A DNA stretch of 64,000 bases from Owenia fusiformis. Taxonomy: Eukaryota > Annelida > Polychaeta > Sabellida > Oweniidae. Both the position numbers and the translations under genes were made by a program. The stretch lies in NCBI GenBank assembly GCA_903813345.2, contig CAIIXF020000001.1, positions 52,035,885 to 52,099,884 on the forward strand. Reading direction: 5' to 3'. Below, one piece after another: positions 32,915-45,118 of this stretch (position 1 is its first letter; every line of letters begins with the position of its first letter). The notes below the pieces were generated by a model. That model worked only from the letters and a program-made list of their open reading frames with translations. It searched no databases and had not been told where the DNA came from.

Positions 32915-34417
32915 CTGATGATTATATAAACTGCATGTACATACTATACATGTAGGCCCGAAACCAGCTTTTGCCAAGGAATGTTGACTTTTCAAAACAT
33001 TTGACACTGTGACCAATTAATTACTTGCAAAGTGCCCAGAATGTTGATGAAAACTGTATGATTTTGTAAGATTTTTGACCAACTCCTCCTCCTCCTGGCT
33101 ACGGGCCTATGTACATATAGTACAGCTGTAATCATAACAAAGGGACTTGCTTTATTGGCCGAACAAAGCAGAATAGTAGATGTCAGCACTTAGTTTTTAT
33201 TATCCCATCAAATGCATGAAATTCAATTCAATTTTTCAATTCAATTCAATTATTAAATTCTTATATAATATACACTATAAAAACAAGCCGCTAGACACCC
33301 TAGTGGGTATATGTTGCGGTTTAACAGAAATCATTAAAATGACAACTAGACTACATATAAAAGAAAACACTTATATTATGTTATATGTAGGTATATAAAA
33401 ATGGTATTAACAATTAATCTAAGGATGTACAATGCAAAAATGTTACAAAAATCGGGTACCAGTATAAAATCAACAGTATAGTATGATATTGGTATTATAC
33501 ATTATCGATAGATGAGTAGTTTTAAAACTTTAATTTCCTCAGTCAAAGCTTGTAATTGAACAGCTAGAGATGTATCACAATTAGCATTGAGTTCCACATT
33601 AGATAAAAGTTTTGACTTAGCTGAGACTTGAGGAGAGGTTGAGTTGGATGCATTCCCTTTAGTACGGTTATGATGTGGCATTGTCACAGATTATAATCTT
33701 GGAATTAATCAATGTTGTAGAAACTATTTGTCATAGTGTAAATATGGGCCACTGTACTATCAAATATTTTCCATCAAAAAAACTGTAGAGTTAACTGATC
33801 AAATTTCCAAGATATTACAATATAGTATGTATAGTCACCTTACATAAGTATTTCCAGATTGTTTATAAATAGTAATCCATAATTGTTTTGCTTGTAATAT
33901 CCCTCATCACACTAGATTTTGACTAAACATAGCCAGCAAATATTTTTCTGACTTCCATGTTTTGACCTGACCTGACCTCAAATGCCAGTGAGATATAGAG
34001 AACCTCTCCATCCATTTGTCTGTCTGCACATTTGTTTTTACATATACATTCAGGCAATAACTCAAATACTGTTTGCCGAATATTGTTTACATGTATTGTC
34101 CCATGTGAGCGTAAGTTCTACTCCAAAGCCGATTTTCAAAATCGATGAATGAAATAAATGTACTTGAATATTATATATGGTCTGATATTATTTATTTTTA
34201 TAGGCCTAGAGTTCAAAGTTCTGTATTGTATTAAGACAAAAAATGTTATTGTAAAATTGCATTCTTAATTGCTCTGCAGAACATAAAACATACAGTGTTA
34301 AAGTGTTAACATACTTAAGTGTCATGTGCAATTGTGTTGTAAAGTTATTTTAAAAGCAGGTACAGTTGTACATGTATTTTCAAGTATGACAGCAGCTTTG
34401 CTAGTATCTTATTGTCC
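32915..34417. other. Intergenic, between IFT25 and the calcium-binding protein gene
   Basis: It contains a simple AATTCAATTC-type repeat (about 33221-33255) and otherwise A+T-rich sequence. A 61-codon minus-strand frame at 33502-33687 has some heptad character but no recognisable family. TTTATT at 34191-34196 is a likely minus-strand poly(A) signal for the next gene. AATAAA at about 34152 on the plus strand could serve IFT25, but is over 1.2 kb from its stop. Confidence 0.5.
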
Positions 34418-35493
34418 TTAAATCATCTTAAAGTCTTTGATAGGTCCCCAAAACATGTTAGCGTTTTCATCAGTGTCATAAAAATAGTCAGAACTTGCTT
34501 TAACAAACTCCTGACATGATATTTTGCCATTTCCATCCGTATCAATGAAGTCAAATTGAGGCTTCAAGTAATCGGGGTCTAGGCCATAGGCATCCCAGAA
34601 AACCTTGTATTCTGCCATATCAATGATACCATCTCCATCCAAATCCAGGACTCCGAACCATTTTTCACCCCACTCATCGACTGTGGGTGGGCTGTTCGGA
34701 TCATTTCGATAATTATTGTCGTCAATGATCCATTGTGTTATGTTGGTCGCGGTTTGAAAATATGACGGCATGTTTTCACAATAAAACGTAAGGACCTCCT
34801 CAGCTTTGGCTCCTGTGAGATTTCCTGAAATGTAAAATTAAAGGAAATAAATTGGACAGAACGGATTTGCTTACAATACTATACGTTTTGAGACACAGTT
34901 TACCCCTTTAAAGGAATAATTGCTTTTAGATGAGGTGGAAAACGTAGAAATGAGATACCCTTACGGTCAAGGAATAAAAGACGGAATTCTCAGTCACGCA
35001 AGGGGTAGCAGTCAATACTAGTGTTAGTCAAACGTTTTATTTTTAATTTTATTTTATAACTCACTCTTATATTACTAATTCATTTTATCAATGGGATCTT
35101 CAATGGGATGAAACACTCTACTTCTAGAACTCACTGTACTGTTTCGATGAACATTCACTCTATGCATGAAGCCAGGGAGACGATGTTAAGGCATTTTAAC
35201 TTTTTGTACATGTAACTTTTATATTACTCGTTTTTACCTTATATCATTGTATCCATGTAACTGTCTAAATGAATAGACGCAAATAAATAACAAATACATA
35301 CAGTAGTTGAAAATAAAAATATCTTATATTCACCTATTTTGATAATCTTCTCAGCTGCAGTCTTACAGTCCTCTGCGTCCCACACCCCATTCTTATTGAA
35401 ATCATTCACCATCACCTTGGTTACTGTCTTTTTCAGCCAGAATATTGGGATATCCTTAAGTTTACCCATATCTACTGCATATACTGACGACAT
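34418..35493 (-). CDS. Sarcoplasmic calcium-binding protein-like EF-hand protein
   Basis: Two exons on the minus strand, 35334-35493 and 34418-34824, give 188 aa, a normal length for the invertebrate sarcoplasmic calcium-binding protein/calexcitin group. Three canonical EF-hand loops are visible: DFNKNGVWDAED (31-42), DLDGDGIIDMAE (114-125) and DTDGNGKISCQE (148-159), each with acidic residues at positions 1, 3 or 5, 9 and 12 and Gly at 6. The region where hand 2 is expected (about 70-95) lacks a good loop, as is common in this family. The start MSSVYAVDMG at 35493 is preferred over the upstream in-frame ATG at 35562, which would add a Lys/Arg-rich tail. These are soluble cytosolic calcium buffers or sensors. 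A related luciferin-binding or calexcitin assignment is possible. Confidence 0.85.
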
Positions 35494-37479
35494 GTTTAAG
35501 CTAGATACATGTAGGTTTCCTTCTCTAGTTTTACTCCTTTTCATTCGAAAACAAAATAACAAATGATCACCTTTGTGATTATATGGTTAAAATGACATTG
35601 GATCAAACTGACTGACATATCCTAGTTTAATTCCTTGGAACAAGTACAACTTGGCGCGGTACGGGTGCTGCCATTTTTAGTTTAATTCCTTGGAACAAGT
35701 ACAAATTGGCCGGGCGCTGTCATTTTTTGTCTAGTAGTGCATGATAACCCGATCATCTAAAAAAGACGGCTTAATGGATTTCTTGGCACGTGCCAACAAT
35801 AATGTCAATTTAAGTAACAAGAAACATGTACCATTCAAAATATATATTATTATAATTTGACCACCGAAATTTCTCTCTAGTCTCCGTTTTACCAGATCTT
35901 TTCTGAAGTTTTTAGTTGCACTTCATTTATAACGGTAGACCAGACTTTAGACCAAACTTTTATACAAAACACTAAACATGTTGGAATGGGAATTTTAGTC
36001 CTCTGGTTTGGAGGAAAAATAGAGAAAGGGAGTAGATTTCTTGGAAACGTCCCTTATTACAGCCCAAAGTCAAACACTGTCAAAGTAGCTTTTGAAATCT
36101 CGCTTACAAATTGAAAAATGTTGAAAAACCCAAGTTGAGAAGTGTACCCCTTCCCTTCTTTTGATCCCCATTTTTGTAATTTTCGAATTTTCCATTGTTA
36201 CTACGTTTTTCTTGTTAGTGTGTTTATAATGATAATAGTGCTCAAGTGCCCGTGAATTAATTTTTTAGGAGACATTCATTGCCATGTCTCTTTAAAACAC
36301 AATAAAGCACTGTTGTGATGTATTCTATTTTATGGATTAAGCAAATGGCGTATCGATTTGTCTGCCCCTTGATACAAACCCAATTTTGGTAATGAGCGTA
36401 AAGAATTGCTTAAATTCTTGAAATTCTCATGAACAATCTTGATCACATCCGAAATTGCATTTGTTTTTGGCACTTCTTGTATAGTTTTAAACTTGGGTTC
36501 AAAAGGTTAAATATAAAGTATGATTTTATGTAAACCACGCCTATACTTTTCGCCATACCTGAGACCATCATAAAATTATGTTAGTCTCAGGCCATACCTA
36601 GCGAGGCAAATGAAATCTGAAAAACGATTAACATTGCACGTGTTGGCTCATTTTTGCAAATGAGAGCAATATTTGAGTTTAAAAAAATTGTGTAAAAATC
36701 TTGACCCCATTGGAAAACGTAAAATGAACCTTGTGTTGGTTAGCAAGTTGGTAATGCCCTGGTCACATTTGCTCCGGTTTTTACTAATTGTAACATGGTC
36801 ATTTTTACATTTTTATATTTCTACTATTCATGGTGATCAATCCCCATTCAGGTCATTTTAACAGGTCCCTTTGCTTACTTTTGCATCAGTGTGTTAGGTT
36901 TTAATCCCGTTGTTTATGTTCTTTTGTATGTGCTTTGTATGTTCACTTTCACTTACTTTTCTTTTGTTTAAACCTGTTTTGTATGTTGTGTCATGCTGTG
37001 TTTGTTTTATGTTATGTTTTATGTTCCATATTTGGTATTATTCACTCACACCTGAGTTGGGGTGTTGCCCCAGTATTTGTCAATAGTTGCCTAGAGGTAT
37101 ATGATAGATTGTGTACAGAACACTGTGTTTTGAAGTTGGAAATATATATTTTTTGAGACATTTTACTTAAATCTTACGTTTTATTATTTGCCACCCACGG
37201 CCTTCCATCGCCCATTTACATAATCAAGACCAAAATCGTACATCATTAATTTCCAAAATAATTTGTGATGTGATTATAATTTAGATGATAATACACAGTT
37301 TAGCGTTTACTTTATCTCAACGAACCATTCACGTAGTATTTGAAAATATATATTGGCAAAAGCTGGTTACCTTTAATTACACAACATACATATAGCCAGA
37401 CAAAAGTTAACATTTTAATAAGGTCTGAAAGTTGTAACAATATTCTTGGGAATGGTTCAGTGCGCACACTAGTAGTAGT
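35494..37479. other. Intergenic between the calcium-binding protein and EndoU genes
   Basis: A tandem duplication of TTTAATTCCTTGGAACAAGTACAA occurs at about 35625-35650 and 35680-35704. A fragment of the GC-rich element (GGTCACATTTGCTCC) lies at 36752-36783. TTTATT at 37180-37185 reads as AATAAA on the minus strand, about 300 bases after the EndoU stop. No gene is seen; the short plus-strand frames at 36673-37156 look like chance. Confidence 0.5.
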
Positions 37480-40427
37480 TTAACATCTTGGGTATGACGT
37501 TCCAACTGTTCTGGGGGTAACATTAGACATGTCATATGTCTGGATACTGCTTGGATAGCCATCCAACATAATGTTGCAACCAACATTCCTCCTGGCGTTG
37601 AAGCATACTGTGAAGACAGCGATCTCAAACTCAGGACTTGCTCTCATATACCTACAAGGCAAATGATATACGTGAAACTCATCAAACTAACTAGGGTTTG
37701 GATCAGCATGTTCATTCAGCGCTTGATGAAATTGTATTTTTCTGTTTAACTGAATAATTTAAGTGAAAATGACATGACTTGTGATTTTAACTTACCATCC
37801 ACCAATTTCTTTGAAAGCACCTAGCCAAGAATGAGAGACGGTCAGAATTGGATGAGGCTGAAATAAAGAAAATCAAATGAAATTTATTTTTACGCGATTC
37901 TACCCTAAATGTTCCATTATCAATTTGCAAAGCTGCTCGGGAATATAAGATCTTCTCCCTGTACATGTGCTAGCAATCTGAAAACTTTGAATTAATATAT
38001 TCTACAGGACTTCTAAGTTTGAATCCTTGATTCGTTGCATTCTTACATTACATCGCTCAATTTCCCCAAAGAGTTCAGTCTCCCCGGCCTGTTCCTCCTG
38101 ATAGTATTGGACCCAGCTATGGAATCCTGTGATGCCCCCATTACGGATCTCACCCACGAACACGTGCTCGAACCCAGAGCTATCCATGGCTCTGCCCTGA
38201 GATCTAGAGTACTTTAGGAACCACGTGTCTTTCAATTGTTGGACAAATGAGTTTCTATCTGAACTTGCAAAACCTAAAAAATAATTCAAGGCAAAACTAA
38301 AATTAGAAGTGGAATCTCATCATAGGATCCTCTAGAGAATTTTGTCCCAGTCTGCATTATACATGTATTTATCTGACCGGACCTTAATTGTGTATCACAA
38401 ATAACTCAATGCCCCCCCCCCTTATTGTGCTAGCTGATCCTCAGTCAATTGCAAATCAGGCAAAGGAGTTAGGGTCACGCAAGACGCAGCTCTATAAACA
38501 TGGAGAGGGTAACAGCTCGTTGAACGTACATGTATTCCATAATCTTCTTTTAAAGAATATATGTACATTTCCAGAAAGATAAATAACAGTTGTCCGATCA
38601 TTTCTGACACATACCATGAGTGACGAGGAAGTCCCATGCCTGCTGCATAACATCTGTGTCAAGAATAGCATTTATGAAAGCATCTTCCTCTTGTCTACAC
38701 TGAGCGCAGGGAGGTTCTTCGATTCCTATTTCGGGAATGTAGTTGTCCAAAAGTGCGCGGAATGCGGCAAATGTTGGTCGACTCAGTACGGATGGGTTGA
38801 CATATGTGTAGAGGCTGAATAGTGAGAAGTATACTTCTAATTTGAGGAATTAAGGAAGTTGTCGGTAAGATCAGAGACATATAAAACACGATCGGGTGAG
38901 AAGCGATCATTAAATATACTTCAACAATGCCACCATCAACACATCGAAACACCTTGACAACCGTAAAGTCACATACCGTTTTCTCAAATGGCGGACACAT
39001 GTTCTTATTCTATTCGATTCTCATTAATAACTGCATATTTAATAGGGCACTTAGATTAAATTCCTTTAATACAAAAATCATCAAAGTGTCTTTCTACTCA
39101 TCATATACTCGAAAATGTTGTGCCATCGGAATAAAGTCTTTAATTTTTCCAATCAAAATATGACACGAGACAACGAATACTGTATAAACAGATAAATGAC
39201 AACGGTAAATGTGGGTCAAATGTGCAGTAAAATCGGGATGACAAAAGGTAACATTTGACAACGGTATCTAAAAAGACAACGGTAACGTACTGTCTAGGTC
39301 TAGTCCCCGTTGCCATTTATCCTATGTTCCATTGCAGTACATTCAACATAGTATAAGTTGTTGAATGATTTGAAGTACCCTACAGGATATTGTGCTCGAG
39401 AAATTCTGTCTTGGTACGAGAAGAAGTCCAATATTTTCTGTATTGCTACGGAGATGATCAACCCCGTACCAATACAAGGTGAGGGTTCATGATCAATAGA
39501 TTAATTCTTGAACAATCTACGTATGACATGAATTGACAAAAATTAACCATCTAAGACATTTTCAAAAGTCACCGCTTTCATTCCATAACGTATGATATTA
39601 TAATCACCATCAGTACTTCGCTCTCCAATACCAACTTACGTTGATCCACCCGTGCTGAACTGTACATCATTATTGCTCGCTCTATTGACATCACTACTCC
39701 ACAGAGATTCAGTGAGGGCATGTAGCTCAACATTGCTCTGACCTAATATAAACGAGGAGAGATAGTATAAATGTACATGGTCGTCCGGTAGGTCAAGTTC
39801 TAGACCACCGAGTCGAGGTCGAAAACATAATTTTCCCCAGATTTTCAACAGGCCCAACATACGTTCCTTATGTGGTTGTCAACGTGACGGTTGTCAAGGT
39901 GACAACGTGACTCTACAGATTGAAATTGATGCTTTTCCAACTTGACCCTTGTAAAACGTTTCATTGCAAATATGTTGTTTAACGTTTTTGTATCTTTTAA
40001 GTGACATGGTAGACAACATTTTACAATGTGTGAAAAGACTCAATGTATTGTGACATGAACATTCCTTTCAGTCGTTGTTTCCTTAAATCAACACTCAATG
40101 CTGCGCACCTCGTGCAACTTTTGGAAAGCAACACCTTCAAGATGGCCATTCTACATTGCACCGAGTCCAGAGCTTAAATCCTTAAATAATTTATACGGAT
40201 TAGTGTTGAACCGAATGAACCGTGTCTCAAAGCTAGGATAGATGGGCAGAATTTGCACTTAAATGAGATTTTCAATGGAGTTATCTAGAACGATTCTTTT
40301 CAATGGAGTTGATCCGAATTGCGACAAGAAAAATGCCGTTAGCCTATTGTACTTTAACAACATTAAACTAATTACCGTATGCCACCGTGGCAAGAGCTAA
40401 AACACCAGCTACTATCAAAAGTTGCAT
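37480..40427 (-). CDS. ENDOU: Secreted EndoU-family (XendoU) endoribonuclease
   Basis: Six exons on the minus strand, 40376-40427, 39640-39742, 38615-38814, 38047-38273, 37796-37857 and 37480-37651, give 271 aa with matching phases. Residues 1-17 ([17 protein letters not shown]) are a signal peptide. The XendoU domain fills the rest: [10 protein letters not shown] (31-40 region), [35 protein letters not shown], then [14 protein letters not shown] near the C-terminus. The catalytic triad appears intact: His155 (FEHVFVGE), His170 (GFHSW) and Lys210 (LGAFKEIG). EndoU enzymes cleave RNA at uridines with manganese and leave 2',3'-cyclic ends. No somatomedin-B domain precedes it, so it is a single-domain form. 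The paired cysteines PPCAQC near residue 88 are an unusual detail. Confidence 0.92.
39358..39480. repeat. Palindromic repeat related to 59462-59606, in EndoU intron 2
   Basis: GAATGATTTGAAGT-CCCTACAGGATAT followed by CTCGAGAAATTCTGT and TGGTACGAG resembles the element at 59462 (GAATGACTTGAAGTGCAATACAGGATATATT ... TCTAGAAATTCTGTATTGG). This is a degenerate copy, not an exon. Confidence 0.5.
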
Positions 40428-40907
40428 GTCCTAGAAAAGAAGACATACGGTTATTTTCGATTGTTTTCTGTTAATGGTCTCCTTCCTTATTTACGTTGAT
40501 CGAAATCAAAATTGCTCTATCAGTTTATATATTATTTGTATTCATTTGCGTAATTGTACATCGATTACTTACCAAGTATTCCTAAACTTAAAGTTACTAC
40601 TTTTTTTGCAAGTATACATATACTTATATTAACTATAATGATAAGGCAGAGAAACAACAGCTGCTAATTAAAACGTACGTTGCATTTCATATTTGGTCAT
40701 CGACAAGCAATGTAAGTTGCGCTGTCTCTACGGATACGTTTTTACCGATCCTTTAATTCAAGTCTCATAAACAATCATTGAGACTTTTTGTTAAAATATA
40801 CACCAAGGATAGGCCTCCTTATCAAAACATTTCTACCAGGTATCATGCGTGGAATGAATAGCCAGTGCCCAGTGTATCATTAGTGACACACTTTTGTCAA
40901 AATGTGT

Positions 40908-41017
40908 GCCTCTAGCTCTGTTTCTAGTGAAGCTGGATGTCCAGAGTTTGGTTTTAACTAGCGCCTCTAGCTCTGTCACTAGTGAAGTTGCATGTCCAGA
41001 GTTTGGTTTTAACTATC
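40908..41017. repeat. 55-bp tandem duplication
   Basis: GCCTCTAGCTCTGT...CCAGAGTTTGGTTTTAACTA occurs at 40908-40962 and again at 40963-41017 with a few mismatches. It is surrounded by further CACTAGTG and ACTAGT palindromes up to about 41090. Confidence 0.65.
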
Positions 41018-42659
41018 GAGATACAAGGTTTCTCCAGTATTTCACTAGTGCATGTGATAAGTGAAGTCACTAGTGATATGTTCTCTGGTCACTACTATTA
41101 CTACTATCACTTCTTAAGTGACAGTTGTTACCTCTATGCTATAGACAATATACTGATGACTTCACCAACTAAAATGCAATGTTGGAAAACTAGGATGCCG
41201 ACAAAGCACCAGTGCATTAGTTACTAGTATTGTAGCTCATCCAATTTTAAAAGACTATATGGAAACTAATACGATACATGAAAGAACAAGACGTAAGACA
41301 ATACACCAACTAACATCTTATATCAGAGTGGTCTGCAGACAATACACCGGTAGCTCCACCAACTAACATGCTATATCAGTCGTCTGCAAACAAAACACTG
41401 GTAGATCCACGATCTAACGGCACATCTATTATCAGAGAACATTTGTACACTGGCAGTTCTACCAACTAATAAATATTAAATATTTTCACCAATCAGCTGA
41501 ATTGGCCAAGTGATTCCTTCCACAGTTGAAAAAGTGTACTGAACAAAGAAACACTTTCCTGACAAATAAGAAAGATCAACTCAGATTTGAAAACCATTCT
41601 ATCATAGTTGTATTTATTTTACAAATCAATCCACCTCAAAAGTGTACATATTTACATTGTTTACAAAAATATTTCTTTTCACATACAAACAAATATCTCT
41701 ACTCTAGTATATTATCAGCTGTTTTTATACAAGTTACACACATCGACGTGATGTACAAATATCAAGATGAGTGAAAATAAAATTCATATATTATCATAAC
41801 AACTCTTTAAATTTTAAACAGATTTTATTGGTTACTTGGTATGCCTTTTGATCATTACAAAATGTTTTTAAATTATTTTGATTTCAATGCATTTTGATAT
41901 TTTAGTGTTGCATCAAGCATATGTGTGGTCCCTCACCCACCTACACAAAGATCAGCTGATAGATGATGCATGACTATATGACTCTGAGATCTAAAAACTT
42001 GATTACATTCTCCATCCTTCGATCATAAGGCTCCAGACATCATCCAAAGGGTGGATGTGTCCTGCATTTGGAGGATGGAAAATCTGATCTCCTTTCCCTT
42101 TCCCTGACCATGACGATACTCCATTACAGCAATTTTGAAGCAACATTTAGCGATAGAAAGTATATTTTATCATAGTGAATTTTGAATTTTGCTATGTTTT
42201 ACTAAAGAACAAATACTAGATAGTAAGCTATTTGTTTCAAAGTTAAATGGGTATTAAACTTTGAAATAAATAACTTTTTAATTTTTTTATCTCTCAAACT
42301 ATATGTTGTGTTACCTGAGCATTTCAGCAATATTTATGAAATTCCTGACTATTCTGGATCAGGAAAAATGATTTTGGTTTTCTTTGACTTTTCCCTGACT
42401 GTAGGAACCTGCTTCACTATCAAAGGCTCTGGAATTTTTCGCAATATATATATTATTATCATACGAATATATTGATCAGATAATATTATTTTGGCCAAGA
42501 GGTATTGTAATCATTCTGAAATTACTAAAATATGATCTGATTTACCCTCACAGGTTGGTGCAAAAATAACATTTAGTTTTCATTTAACAGAAATGTGCAG
42601 AATAATATAAAAATTATGTAATCAATATGAATGGCCAGAGTGATGATGAGCAAGTACAT

Positions 42660-43013
42660 ACTTAACATTCATGTAAATTGTGCACATGTTTATATAACAT
42701 GTACTTCAGCTGACAACTTAGCATTCATGTAAATTGTGCACAAAATTTCTTTATATAACATGTACTTTAGCTGACAACTTAGCATTCATTTAAATTGTGC
42801 ACATAATTTCTTTATATAACATGTATTTCAGCTGACAACTTAGCGTTCATGTAAATTGTGCACATAATTTCTTTATATAACATGTACTTCAGCTGACAAC
42901 TTAGCATTCATGTAAAATGTGCACATGAATATTTTAAATAACATCTACTGCAGCTGATAACTTTAATTGACATTCATGTAGATTGTGCACATAGTATATC
43001 TAGCATGGACTTC
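42660..43013. repeat. 61-bp minisatellite, about 5.7 copies
   Basis: Each unit reads GACAACTTAGCATTCATGTA, AATTGTGCAC, TTTCTTTATATAACATGTAC, TTCAGCT. Units start at 42712, 42773, 42834 and 42895 at exact 61-base spacing, with a partial unit before and a decayed one after. It is noncoding. Confidence 0.8.
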
Positions 43014-44498
43014 AGCTGCCATTATAGTACATTAGTACTAGGTTTTATCAAACTGTACATTAAATGTATTCTGTCCATTTTTGCAATTGTCTATACATGT
43101 ACTGTATATGTACACACATTGAGTATAATGGCTTCAGTTTGTATTCATGATCTCCATCAGAATAAATAAATACTACATAACTAAATATCACAGAACAACA
43201 AAATGAAACTGAATTTGCAAAAAACAACTTCAATGTGATGATTGTAAACACTTTTAACAATCATTTATTTGTATAATCCAGGAAAAAATGTATGAATCTA
43301 AATTCAATTTATTATTTTCATATTAAATTGTCACCTGTGTCAACTGTGGCTGAACAAATACTTTCGAAGGAAAACTTTCAGCTGAGTGTGTGTACATTAT
43401 ACACGTAGGACTAAATATGACATATAGCATATAGAAATGCTATTAATATAGCAAATCTTCGTATAAAACATGTAAAAGGAAGATTATTCCTCCAATGAGC
43501 ATATTATACGGGTTTACAAAAACTGTAATGCATCCAGCCACAATGTCTTTAATATTACACACAAATAGTGACTGCCATTGAGGGAAATAGTGCAAATATT
43601 TTCTCTGCAGCCTCGTGAACATGTCAGTGGACAGGGTATTCCCTCAGGCAAATATGGCAGTCACTTTTTGTATATTATCATATATCCCATATGTACCACA
43701 TAAACAACGTAAGAAGTCTTTTAATTTGAACATTTAATGCTAACAGCCTTTAAAGGCATTTTGCCACTCGACACCTATAATCTTTGCTAGCAGGGAAGAT
43801 AAAACATACTATTCTGGTCACATGATATAACTGGTCATTCGTACTTTTCATCTTCCTTGCTAGCAGGGAGTTAGGACTTTCCAGGGAATAAGCACATCTA
43901 TTTCATATCATTTGATCATGAATAAGCCAATGTCAAGCATCTAAGATACATATGGTGTATATAATAACATATACTGGAAATATTATATTTAATTTTCTAA
44001 ATTTAATTTCCTAATATATTACAAATATTTCCACCCTATAGAGCCAGGTTCTCCAGTATCCAATTGAAAAGAATGAAAATTACTGTACTTCACCTTAATT
44101 TGGCGTTACATGTACTTATTTTGGTGGATTTGCTGTTTTGAACATGAAAAGTACCTGGAAAGGCAGCTACTTAATTTGGCCAACTTTAACAATTAAGTAG
44201 AAGTATATGAATGTCTCACTGAATGGCACTGAGGCATGGATGGATAAAAAGCAAGGATGGATTTTGTAACTTGAATGCTGTTTAATTGTTTTGACGCCAA
44301 AACCTTGCAATACAATATAACTGTAAATGTACCATACACATGTGTACATTTTGCCCAAACAAGCGCATGGCACCAATGTTACCGTACAACCTTTTTACAT
44401 ATTTTCAAATTAGTCTTATGATCTAATAGGATACGAGTAATGAACTTATAATGCATGTCATCTATACACTTCTTCATTAAATATGAATTCATGTTTGA

Positions 44499-44612
44499 CA
44501 AGGCATTAAAATGCAAAATGTGACTGCCTGCCATTTGTTACAGACTCTGAACGTGAATGACACAGTCCACAAAAAATGTGCAGACCATTAACAATATGTC
44601 ACCACTTGTGAA
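44499..44612. mobile_element. TGTCACCAC-family element, short copy
   Basis: GACAAGGCATTAAAATGC, AAAATGTGACTGCC, CCACAAAAAATGTGCAGACC and AACAATATGTCACCACTTG follow in the same order as in the copy at 51228-51373. Confidence 0.5.
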
Positions 44613-45118
44613 TCATATTTTACTTTACTTATTGTAATACACAAATATATACATATTTCCCTCAATATAGCTGCTCTTGAAGATCAAATACATGTAGCAC
44701 TGTGGAACACACGATGTGGCTGTATATGACATAACCTTATCTTTAACTTATTGTCCTCCAAGACAGAGATACAAGGCTATGAAGATCCATATTCCCTAAT
44801 GTATTTACATATTTACAATAATGTCTCAATGTTAATATTTATTTAACATTGCCATAAGGGCTGTAACCTAAAGGTTTCGAAAGCACTTGGTCAAATGCAG
44901 TATTAATTATCAAATGAAAGACATATGTTTGTCTGTATCAAAAGTAACCTGGCAATGACCATGATGGAGTGGTTTTTAGTTCAAGCCCACTTATCCTTGT
45001 GTTTGTATTCTGAAAGTGTTCACAGGATAATGATACCTCTGATAATCTGACTCCATTCATAGTAATATATCGTAAACGAGTTTGTTACTTTCAAATTCAT
45101 CACTTTCCACTTAAAACT

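Larger units (their letters stand above)
40428..45118. other. Gene-poor spacer with tandem repeats
   Basis: I see no gene in these 4.7 kb. It contains a 55-bp tandem duplication (about 40908-41017), degenerate ~55-base repeats at about 41290-41480, a 61-bp minisatellite (42660-43013), two short inverted repeats (about 43567-43673 around AGTGACTGCCA/TGGCAGTCACT, and about 43782-43870 around GCTAGCAGGGA), and a TGTCACCAC-family fragment (44499-44612). TTTATT at 44838-44843 is a likely minus-strand poly(A) signal for the transporter gene. Confidence 0.6.

Noticed and set aside
33502-33687. A 61-aa minus-strand frame as a small gene
   Set aside because: It is short, with weak heptad character, and no splice partner, family or promoter can be seen.
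39358-39480. A possible missing EndoU exon
   Set aside because: The sequence is a degenerate palindromic repeat related to 59462-59606, and exons 2 and 3 already join in phase.
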